Positions 18,576-25,333 of a stretch of DNA of 64,000 bases are shown here, one piece after another. A program made the position numbers and the translations under genes. This stretch comes from Leptospiraceae bacterium (GTDB lineage Bacteria > Spirochaetota > Leptospiria > Turneriellales > Turneriellaceae): NCBI GenBank assembly GCA_025055765.1, contig JANWWS010000014.1, positions 62,001 through 126,000 of the forward strand, given 5' to 3'. Numbering within the stretch: the first letter of the stretch is position 1; every line of letters begins with the position of its first letter. The notes beneath the pieces are model-generated. The model was not told the origin of the DNA. It searched no databases and worked only from the letters and a program-made list of their open reading frames with translations.

Positions 18576-18647
18576 CTGGGCCGGGAGGATTCGAACCTCC
18601 GCATGGCGGAACCAAAATCCGCTGCCTTACCGCTTGGCGACGGCCCA
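18576..18647 (-). tRNA. tRNA-Gln (anticodon TTG)
   Basis: 72-base tRNA without encoded CCA. The acceptor stem TGGGCCG pairs fully with CGGCCCA, with discriminator G. The anticodon stem GCGGA/TCCGC holds the loop TTTTGGT with anticodon TTG. The T arm contains GGTTCGAATCC. It begins one base after the ispE stop and ends 16 bases before the glmU-like start, so it must be processed from a polycistronic transcript. Confidence 0.96.
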
Positions 18648-18648
18648 A

Positions 18649-19638
18649 TTACACAAGTCCTTCTATGGGATACCAGCAAAACCCACCTTCAGCAAAAGAC
18701 CTTATCTTGGCGAGGTTGAGCGGTACTTGGCCCTCCGTGATGGCATATATGGCAGGTCCTGAACCGGAAAGACCTGTGCCAACTGTTCTTCCCACCTGGC
18801 TTAAGTGTCTTTGGGCAACCTGTTTTGCCTTGCCTAGAAGACTTGCTTCTTGTGGGAAGTATTGACAAATCACGGCCCAAAAGTCATTGCTAAATTCTAC
18901 GTTTCTTTTGCTCACCACCTGCCGCTCTATCCCCTGGGGTAGCTCAGCCCAGTCGGCAATAAGCCACCCTATTTCCTGAAGGAGTTCTGCCAGTACTTCT
19001 TTGGGGACAGCCTCACTATTTGGCGCGGCATGTAAATCCTTTTTCAAAAGCTCGTACATCTTACCGGTGGGGAAGCCAAAATCAGGAAGTCCTACATAGC
19101 CGCTAAAATTCTTTAATGGTAGGGAAAACAGCCTTTCCCCTGTTTTATGTACTAGGGCAGCCCCTTTTTGAAGGAAAAAAGGTACATCCGAACCTAGTTT
19201 TTGGGCAAGGCTCACTAAACTTTCGAAAGGCATCTTAAGCCATTCATTGAGAAAAAGTAAGAATTGGGCGGCATTGCTGCTGGCACCACCTAAACCAGAG
19301 GGAGAGGGGATACGTTTTACAACTTCAATATGTAGGGGTGGGATATCAGCTGCTCTTAAATCCTTCTCTAAAAGGTGGTAGGCGCGGTAGAGAATGTTAT
19401 CGTAGCTGCCATCAGCTCGTGGCTCAAAGGCTTTTTGAATTTCTTTGCTAAAATGGGCAGGTAGCTCGCTTCTTAGAGTTAGGCGAAAGCTCTCACTTTC
19501 TTCTATGAGAAGCACATCGCACAGGCTTATAGGCACCATAAGACTTAAAATATGGTGGTAATTATTTTCAAGTCTGTAGAGAACCCTAAGCCCTAAATTT
19601 ATTTTTGCTGGTGCTACAAGCTCCCACTTAAGGGGCAT
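18649..19638 (-). CDS. ispE: 4-diphosphocytidyl-2-C-methyl-D-erythritol kinase
   Basis: GHMP kinase of the non-mevalonate (MEP) isoprenoid pathway, phosphorylating CDP-methylerythritol. 329 residues, slightly longer than the usual 280-310. N-terminal APAKINLGLRV, the ATP-binding GHMP motif PSPSGLGGASSNAAQ and the C-terminal glycine motif TGLSGSGPAIYAI are all present. Its ATG directly follows the stop of the AtpZ-like gene, and its stop is one base before tRNA-Gln. Confidence 0.94.
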   Translation of the reverse strand: MPLKWELVAPAKINLGLRVLYRLENNYHHILSLMVPISLCDVLLIEESESFRLTLRSELPAHFSKEIQKAFEPRADGSYDNILYRAYHLLEKDLRAADIPPLHIEVVKRIPSPSGLGGASSNAAQFLLFLNEWLKMPFESLVSLAQKLGSDVPFFLQKGAALVHKTGERLFSLPLKNFSGYVGLPDFGFPTGKMYELLKKDLHAAPNSEAVPKEVLAELLQEIGWLIADWAELPQGIERQVVSKRNVEFSNDFWAVICQYFPQEASLLGKAKQVAQRHLSQVGRTVGTGLSGSGPAIYAITEGQVPLNLAKIRSFAEGGFCWYPIEGLV

Positions 19639-19920
19639 TTATAGCTCTTGAATACCTTGTATTAGCAGCAAAAATCCCAGAATAAAACCGATAACAAAGC
19701 CACCTATAAAAAACCAAGGGGAGCTTTCTAATTTAGAGTCAAGGTAATTCCCCCCCAAAGACCCCAAGATTATTGGGATAGCGAATTCAAAACCGAGAGA
19801 GGCGAATTTACCTAAGCTTGGCTTTAAGTGCGGCTTTCTTTTTTGGCTTAGTTCTTCGAATTTTTCTTTGAGAGTTTTGACTTCTTGCTTAAATTTTTCT
19901 CTTTCCTTTTGCGTAAACAT
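19639..19920 (-). CDS. AtpZ/AtpI-like small membrane protein
   Basis: 93-residue protein starting at ATG 19920 (MFTQKEREKFKQ); a longer in-frame reading upstream is an extension into the TPR gene. A charged coiled-coil-like N-terminus (about 1-35) precedes two transmembrane helices, with FEFAIPIILGSLGGNYLD between, the pattern of the AtpZ family (ATPase_gene1), an accessory of F-type ATP synthase. No other atp genes are nearby. It sits 2 bases after the TPR gene stop and abuts ispE. Confidence 0.72.
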   Translation of the reverse strand: MFTQKEREKFKQEVKTLKEKFEELSQKRKPHLKPSLGKFASLGFEFAIPIILGSLGGNYLDSKLESSPWFFIGGFVIGFILGFLLLIQGIQEL

Positions 19921-19922
19921 AG

Positions 19923-20777
19923 CTAAAAAAGTAAGGTTACATGGGGGATTTTGCGCAAAGAGCCGTCCTGAACTAGGCAATAGAGATGGGCTAGGTCGCT
20001 TCCTGTGACAACAAGCTCTCCCCAAATTTTTTGGCATTGGTAAAGACAGCGTATGGCCTCATCTCTTCTTTCTAAAGCAGCAAGAGCTTTAGCCTTAATA
20101 TAAAGGGCGTCCGCATCATTTTCACCCCACTGAAGTAAGTGTTCTTCAATTGTGACAAGACATTCTTTATAGCGCCGCCGCTGCAGGTAACAATCGGCCA
20201 ATAAGTCTCGGTAAGAGAAATCCTTCCAAGAATTGCTGCAATGTTGGAACAAAATAAGCGCCCTGAGGTAGAATTTTTTTTGATAATAGATCAGGCCAAG
20301 TTCTTGGTAGAGTAAGAGAAGGGGCATGGTAGGTTTACGTTTGCGATTTTCTCGTAGGCAGCGTATGAGTACAGAGATGGATTTTTCGGGGGCATGCCTT
20401 TCCCGTAAAAAATGGCTATAAGCTAGGGCATAGTCGATGCGATCGGGAGCCAAACAAATGGTTCTTAGGTAATAGCGATTTGCCCGGTCATAGTCTCCTG
20501 TCTTGTGATAATAACGTGCGGCTTCATGTATATAGAGGGGTTTTGTTGGATACCGAGTGGTCATCTCTTCAATGTAATCCCGAGCAGCTTCGAGATTTCC
20601 GACCTGTAAAAGGCAGTTCATCTTTAGAGGCAAGATCTTGGTTTCTAGATGGGGGTGGTACCAGTGTTTTGAGATTTTGGAGAGCAAATTAAAAGCCTGG
20701 GTGAATTTTTCCTGTTGGTAGAATTCTATGGCTCGGCGTAGCTCATGAAAGACCTCTCTGCGGCTTAGCTTTTGCAT
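19923..20777 (-). CDS. TPR-repeat protein
   Basis: 284-residue soluble protein made of about six to seven tetratricopeptide repeats from residue 10 on (for example AIEFYQQEKFTQAFNLLSKI and AARYYHKTGDYDRANRYYLR). No signal peptide. It is first in the operon leading to ispE, prs and pth, divergent from a metallophosphoesterase gene. A protein-protein interaction scaffold is likely; partner unknown. Confidence 0.78.
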   Translation of the reverse strand: MQKLSRREVFHELRRAIEFYQQEKFTQAFNLLSKISKHWYHPHLETKILPLKMNCLLQVGNLEAARDYIEEMTTRYPTKPLYIHEAARYYHKTGDYDRANRYYLRTICLAPDRIDYALAYSHFLRERHAPEKSISVLIRCLRENRKRKPTMPLLLLYQELGLIYYQKKFYLRALILFQHCSNSWKDFSYRDLLADCYLQRRRYKECLVTIEEHLLQWGENDADALYIKAKALAALERRDEAIRCLYQCQKIWGELVVTGSDLAHLYCLVQDGSLRKIPHVTLLF

Positions 20778-20867
20778 GGGATTTCACTCTTACTTATCCT
20801 CTTTTCGATGTAAACTAAAAAAGGGTTAAAAGAATTGATGGTTCTTCTTTTCTTTCAAGAAAGGTGT

Positions 20868-21773
20868 GTGGTTTCGCTTGCTATAATTGGGGATGTGCAT
20901 GGTGCCTGGGATGATTCGGATGCGGAGTTTTTTAATCACTCAACCCATGATGCCGTTGTTTTTGTAGGGGATTTCGTTCACTACTCTCAAGTAGAACTTT
21001 TACCAACCATAAGAAAAATTCAATCTTTGAAGAAACCCGTTTATTTTATTCCAGGCAACCACGACACACCAGCACTTAGCCAACTTTTGGGGGAGTTATG
21101 GGGCAGCGAAATATTATGTCGCATTGGTGTCAAAGGACAGCTCGAGAGGTTTCGCCTCCTGCAAAAGCAATGCTCCCCGATAGTACTTTGTGCTTATTCG
21201 CGCCATGAAATCCATCCTTCCTTGGAAATGGTGGCGGCAAGGCCCTTTTCTATGGGAGGAGGTTTAAACTTTAAAGCTCTTTTGCAAGAAGAGTATGGCG
21301 TGGGCAATCTTAGAGAAAGTGCAGATGCTATTTACAAATTAGTTTTAGAGACAAAAAAACCATATCTAATTTTGGCACACCATGGGCCAAAGGGGCTTGG
21401 TGGTTTATCTCATGATCTCTTTGGAGCAGACTTTCTGCCAGAGGGAGGCGACTGGGGGGATGAGGATTTAGCCGAAGCTATAGCTCAGGCAAAAGAAAAA
21501 GGGAAAGCTCCCCTCGCCGTAGTGGCAGGCCATATGCATTACCCCACGAGGCAAAAAGACAAAGTTCGGCGCTGGTTTCTTGAGAAAGACGGCATCTTAT
21601 TTGTGAACGCAGCTCGTGTACCTCGAATTTTTTCCTATAATGGGAGAAAATGGCACCACTTTGTTGAGTTGCGGGTTTTTCCTGAGGGAAAAAAATGTGA
21701 GGTGAGCGCCTTTTATCGCAGCTATGATTTCCTAGTAGAGCAAAAAGATCCTTACGCCTATTTGCCATCGTAA
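20868..21773 (+). CDS. Calcineurin-like metallophosphoesterase, TIGR04168-like
   Basis: Metallophosphoesterase with the complete five-block metal site: GDVHG with downstream D, GDFV, GNHD, HHGPKG and GHMHYP. It resembles the TIGR04168 family known from cyanobacteria and plants, whose function is undefined. I favour GTG 20868 (MVSLAIIGDVHG), preceded by AAGAAAGG, because homologues start just before the first metal block; an in-frame ATG at 20838 would add ten residues. About 301 residues. It is the last gene before the repeat-bounded island, which begins 21 bases after its stop. Confidence 0.82.
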   Translation: MVSLAIIGDVHGAWDDSDAEFFNHSTHDAVVFVGDFVHYSQVELLPTIRKIQSLKKPVYFIPGNHDTPALSQLLGELWGSEILCRIGVKGQLERFRLLQKQCSPIVLCAYSRHEIHPSLEMVAARPFSMGGGLNFKALLQEEYGVGNLRESADAIYKLVLETKKPYLILAHHGPKGLGGLSHDLFGADFLPEGGDWGDEDLAEAIAQAKEKGKAPLAVVAGHMHYPTRQKDKVRRWFLEKDGILFVNAARVPRIFSYNGRKWHHFVELRVFPEGKKCEVSAFYRSYDFLVEQKDPYAYLPS

Positions 21774-21794
21774 CCCCCCATGGATTTGTTTACG

Positions 21795-21809
21795 AATTAT
21801 GTCACATTT
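21795..21809 (+). repeat. Left 15-bp direct repeat of the island
   Basis: AATTATGTCACATTT, identical to 24108-24122. The flanking base differs on both sides, so the match is exactly 15 bases. It lies 21 bases after the metallophosphoesterase stop. Confidence 0.75.
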
Positions 21810-21852
21810 TGTATTCCATCCTTTGTGACAGCAAGACTTGTCTCGGAAGGAG

Positions 21853-21990
21853 TTGAAAACGTCATCCACGAAAGAGGCAAAATTTATCATCGAAGAAAAG
21901 ACGTGGTACAAAATCCTCTATAAGTGAGAAGAGCTCGAGCTCCTAAAGAAAAAACTTATTGCTCTTATGAAAAACGGCAAGATAAACTAA
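21853..21990 (+). pseudogene. Short coding remnant with in-frame TGA
   Basis: A TTG start (21853) directly preceded by AAGGAG opens a frame of 24 codons (containing KFIIEEKTWYKILYK), stopped by TGA at 21925-21927. The same frame continues with a helical stretch (EELELLKKKLIALMKNGKIN) to TAA at 21988. TGA is used as a normal stop elsewhere in the window, so this looks like a decayed gene, perhaps from a mobile element. Family not recognised. Confidence 0.3.
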
Positions 21991-22283
21991 CACAGGGTGT
22001 GGCCATAAACTATACAAATACTTGCTGTACCCATTCGAGCGACTACCCTATGTGCCCACGAGAAAGAAAATCCGTGAACGAAGATCTTTCCACTTGGTGT
22101 CGTAGCGATTGTGCTTTAAATTTTGGCCACACAGCGAACCAAAATTTTGGGCGTTGACCACCCAAGGGGCGTCTGCGAGGGTTGTTTTAACCTTGGATTG
22201 GGTACCTACATCAAACTAGGAAAGCCAAAAACTTGACAGCCTCTAATTTTATATTTGGGCAGTGTTAACTTAAGGACAAAAGC

Positions 22284-23291
22284 ATGTGCGACTCCAAGGA
22301 CATGCCAGTTTTGGCTTTAATTTTTGGGCTGTTTTATTGCCAGGCCAGATCGCAAATTCAAGAAATTTTTACACGAAAAGACCTCACCCCGCCACAGGTC
22401 ACTTTTATTACACCGGCAGATAGCGAAACGGAAGTCAGGGATAAACCGACGAATGTCATTGGATTCAATGAACCAATGAATGCGGCGCCACTCAATAGTG
22501 CCACGGTGATCATGAAATCTGCGAATGGCACACCTGCTGTGGGAAGTTATGAATACGATGAGGCACAAAATGTGTTGAGTATTCGCATTGTGCAGAACCT
22601 CTTTGTTAACACCCAGTACACGATCACTTTGACAGATAAAGTGAGAGATCGCGCAGGTAATCCCCAGGCAGCGTTAACTAGCCACTTTTGGACCCATGTC
22701 TGCCCCAAGAGCATGGCAGCAAAGCCTGGATTTAATGGGTCTACCTTGTCCGTTGCGAAGTCAGGTTGCACTCTTTATGTGGGGGGCTTTTACCCAGGTA
22801 GGAGCAGCCTTGGCTTGTGGTATTCCCCTCATTGCGACTGGGGAAAAAGTGACGGGGTTTTCCTATAGTAGCATCAATGGCCCTGTAACTGCCGTTGCGG
22901 CAGACGGGCAGGGGGGATGGTATATCGCAGGCAATTTTACAGCAATAGGCAACTACGAGCGCCACGGACTTGCCCATTTGAATTCTGGCGGGGAAGTTTT
23001 GCCGTTCAATGCCCGGGTGGAGGGGGAGAGGTGCATGCCATGATGCTTGCAGGAAATACCTTGTATCTGGGAGGCAGTTTTACGCACATCCATGGAGTAT
23101 CCCGCAACCGCCTCGCTGCGATTGGCTGTGATGGCACATTGCTACCATGGAAGCCCAATGCAAATGGCCCAATCCATACTATAGCTTATTCCGGTAGAAC
23201 GCTATACATTGCTGTCAGTTTCCGTGCTTTAGGGGGGAATCTTGCTGTCAGGATGGCCTCGGTGAACAGCGACGGCACGATAAATTGGTAA
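22284..23291 (+). pseudogene. Frameshifted lipoprotein with Big_5-like Ig domain and beta-propeller
   Basis: Reading starts at ATG 22284 behind TAAGGA with a signal peptide and lipobox (LIFGLFYCQ). Next comes a bacterial Ig-like domain of the Big_5/SbsA type (PPQVTFITPADSETEV ... RDRAGNPQ). Then come propeller blades of the form TLYVGG-F-T and RNRLAAIGCDGTLLPWKPN, spread over three frames. One extra G in the G6 run near 22781-22786 and one in the G5 run near 23025 would restore a continuous reading to TAA at 23289-23291. The protein would also be truncated, with few blades. Either real decay or homopolymer errors; it lies inside the 15-bp-repeat island. Confidence 0.72.
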
Positions 23292-23292
23292 T

Positions 23293-23862
23293 ATGGCACA
23301 AGCTCTCGAAAAGCAAAAACTCCGCCCGCGCTACCAGGGACTTCGTGTCACGCGCGAGGAATACCTGGACCTCGAAGAAGGTGGTTTCCAATACGATGTC
23401 ATCAATGGGGTGATGCAAGTGGCACCGAGTCCGAATTTTGAACATGGGAGTGTTCAAGGAAAAATTTTCGCGCGGTTCGACCGATACCTCGAAAAGAACC
23501 CAATAGCGCGTTTGAGTCTTGAAACCGATGTCTTCCTGCCCGACGGCGGGGATCCATTGCGCCCTGATATTTCCCTCATCCTGAGCGAAAACTTACATAT
23601 CGTCAAAACGCACATCCACGGCACACCGGAATTGGTCTGCGAGGTCTTGAATGCGGCCACTCGCGAGCGCGATTTGGGAGTCAAGGCCGAGCGTTATCTC
23701 AAGTGTGGCGTCAAAGAATACTGGATTGCTGACCCGGACAACAAAACCCATCAAGTGTGGTATAATGCTAAAGACCACTGGGAGAAAGTGGCAGGAGTTA
23801 TGGAATTCCATAGCAAGTTGTTGCCAGATCTCGTGGTCACAACCAAAGAAATCTTCGGCTGA
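23293..23862 (+). CDS. Uma2-family (DUF820) putative endonuclease
   Basis: 189-residue Uma2-family protein of the PD-(D/E)xK nuclease superfamily. Putative catalytic residues are present: D92 in RPDISLI, E117 in LVCEVLN and K131 in VKAERYL, followed by the family end GVKEYWIADP. It appears intact. It starts one base after the stop of the propeller pseudogene, without a clear ribosome-binding site. Two sampled 60-base rows (23521 and 23641) contain 35 G+C each, richer than a sampled flhA row (24 of 60), hinting at foreign origin. Uma2 genes are abundant in cyanobacteria and other bacteria, often in many copies; their role is not established. Confidence 0.85.
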   Translation: MAQALEKQKLRPRYQGLRVTREEYLDLEEGGFQYDVINGVMQVAPSPNFEHGSVQGKIFARFDRYLEKNPIARLSLETDVFLPDGGDPLRPDISLILSENLHIVKTHIHGTPELVCEVLNAATRERDLGVKAERYLKCGVKEYWIADPDNKTHQVWYNAKDHWEKVAGVMEFHSKLLPDLVVTTKEIFG

Positions 23863-24006
23863 AACCATACCTGTTATTGGTTTGGTATCACATGGCTTGG
23901 ATCTCTGTCGTCCAGTAACCATCCATGCAATGGTATAAAAAACCGCAACAGTGTAGAGTTCTATGTAAAAAACCAAAAGGCCAATACCAAAAAAATTTTG
24001 CGGAAA

Positions 24007-24029
24007 GCGGAAAAATTTCCGCGATTTTT
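24007..24029 (+). terminator. Possible intrinsic terminator in the island
   Basis: Hairpin GCGGAA/TTCCGC (24007-24022) with a four-base AT loop, followed by GATTTTT. It lies 145 bases after the Uma2 stop in a non-coding stretch (23863-24124) that also holds two copies of CCAATACCA. The short T run makes it a modest candidate. Confidence 0.35.
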
Positions 24030-24107
24030 GGATATTTAATGTATAGAGGGACTATGAAAACCAATACCACCTCATGAAAAAAAACTTGCCGAAATTAAGA
24101 AAACCAT

Positions 24108-24122
24108 AATTATGTCACATTT
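24108..24122 (+). repeat. Right 15-bp direct repeat of the island
   Basis: Exact second copy of AATTATGTCACATTT (first at 21795-21809), ending 2 bases before the ATG I use for flhB. The two copies are 2313 bases apart and enclose the gene-poor island, as a target-site duplication or recombination junction would. Confidence 0.75.
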
Positions 24123-24124
24123 AC

Positions 24125-25333
24125 ATGCCATTTGGGTGGTATTATTTCAAATTTCTTTGGGATAAAAGTTTTTCTAAGTTATCGCTTTTATGCCCGATTC
24201 AGCCGTTTCGTCTAGCGGGAGAGGCTTCCTTATTATCTTTAGTACTTCTTGCGGCTGAAGATGAGGGCAGAACAGAAGAGCCCACCGAGCGTCGTCGTGA
24301 AAAAGAGCGCGAAAAGGGCCGTGTGCCCAAGAGTGCCGAAATACCGCAGGCTCTGGTTGGTCTAGGGGCTATTTTAGCTCTTTTTTTTACCGCGCAATGG
24401 GTGCTCTCTCGCTTGGCGGCTTTGGTCCGACTCTATGTAGGTCAGTTCCATAGTCTGCCGCGCATTAGTGATGAATCGCTTATGAATCTCTTGATCTTTT
24501 TAAGTAAAGAAACCGCCCTCATTCTTTTGCCTGTTTTTTTGGTGGCTATGCTCTTGGCCATTGCTGGCAATGTAATGCAGACAGGTTTTCTCTTTAGTTT
24601 ACACCCTTTAAAGCCTGACTTTAGCCGCATTGCTTTAAGCTGGCGTAACTTTGTACAGAGAGTCTTTTTTTCACGCCAGGTGGCCGTCAATCTCATAAAG
24701 ACGATGGGCAAGGTGGTAATTCTTTCTGTAGTTAGCTACGCCATGATAGCTGGAGATTTTGTGGCGGTACTCAAAACCCCGGCCATGGGGATAGGAGAAG
24801 CATTACGTCTTTTGGGTTTTAGCGCCTTTAAACTTGCCCTTGTTTTGGCTATTATTTTGCTCGTGTTTTCGGTGCCTGATTATTTCTACCAGCGCTATGA
24901 ATTTCGGGAAAGCTTAAAAATGACAAAGCAAGAAGTTAAGGAAGAGCTTCGGGAAACAGAGGGAGATCCCCTTGTAAGGCAGAGGCAGAGGCAAATGCAA
25001 TATGCTATCCTGCGTCGCAGCATGCTTCAGGCAGTTAAAGAAGCGGATGTTGTGATCACGAATCCTACGCATTACGCGGTTGCTCTCCAATACCTCCCCG
25101 AAAGGGACCGCACTCCCCGTGTTATTGCCAAGGGAGCAGATCACATGGCTATGAGAATTCGGCAATTAGCCCAGCAATACGATATTATGGTGGTGCCAAG
25201 CCCTTATTTAGCGAGGGCACTTTATTATTCGGTGCCCCTAAATCAAGAAGTGCCCCAGGAGATGATTACAACCCTGGCAGCCATTTACCGTGAGGTCTAT
25301 CGAGCCAAAGAACTTAAGAGTAAAGTAAAATGA
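24125..25333 (+). CDS. flhB: Flagellar type III export switch protein FlhB
   Basis: FlhB controls substrate switching of the flagellar export gate. The conserved start region AAEDEGRTEEPTERR and GRVPKSAE is at about residues 42-70. Four transmembrane helices follow, and the cytoplasmic autocleavage motif NPTH is at 313-316. A leader of about 40 residues precedes the conserved part, longer than usual, and no ATG/GTG/TTG lies between the ATG at 24125 and AAEDEG. The ATG has no clear ribosome-binding site and sits 2 bases after the right island repeat, so the native start may have been altered. In spirochaetes fliR normally precedes flhB; here an island does. It overlaps flhA by 4 bases. Confidence 0.92.
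   Translation: MPFGWYYFKFLWDKSFSKLSLLCPIQPFRLAGEASLLSLVLLAAEDEGRTEEPTERRREKEREKGRVPKSAEIPQALVGLGAILALFFTAQWVLSRLAALVRLYVGQFHSLPRISDESLMNLLIFLSKETALILLPVFLVAMLLAIAGNVMQTGFLFSLHPLKPDFSRIALSWRNFVQRVFFSRQVAVNLIKTMGKVVILSVVSYAMIAGDFVAVLKTPAMGIGEALRLLGFSAFKLALVLAIILLVFSVPDYFYQRYEFRESLKMTKQEVKEELRETEGDPLVRQRQRQMQYAILRRSMLQAVKEADVVITNPTHYAVALQYLPERDRTPRVIAKGADHMAMRIRQLAQQYDIMVVPSPYLARALYYSVPLNQEVPQEMITTLAAIYREVYRAKELKSKVK

Larger units (their letters stand above)
21774..22283 (+). other. Gene-poor left part of the island
   Basis: 510 bases without a convincing intact gene, unusual in this tightly packed window. It holds the left copy of the 15-bp repeat, a short coding remnant (21853-21990), a weaker stop-free stretch from 21986 to about 22105, and the inverted pair GTGTGGCC/GGCCACAC around 21998 and 22124. 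The ribosome-binding sequence TAAGGA (22271-22276) for the following pseudogene is at its right end. A 77-residue frame from 21924 has no family resemblance. Confidence 0.5.

Noticed and set aside
19921-20037. Longer AtpZ-like protein starting at 20037
   Set aside because: The extra 39 residues read out of frame through the TPR gene; the ATG at 19920 gives the normal family length.
21853-21990. Selenoprotein or TGA-as-Trp reading of the small frame
   Set aside because: TGA ends several genes here, no SECIS-like hairpin was seen, and the surrounding DNA looks decayed.
21924-22157. 77-residue frame in the island
   Set aside because: No ribosome-binding site, no family pattern, and it overlaps a more plausible remnant in another frame.
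22230-22260. TTGACA at 22233 as promoter of the propeller pseudogene
   Set aside because: The TATATT sequence is only 11 bases away and nothing resembling a -10 box occurs at 16-18 bases.
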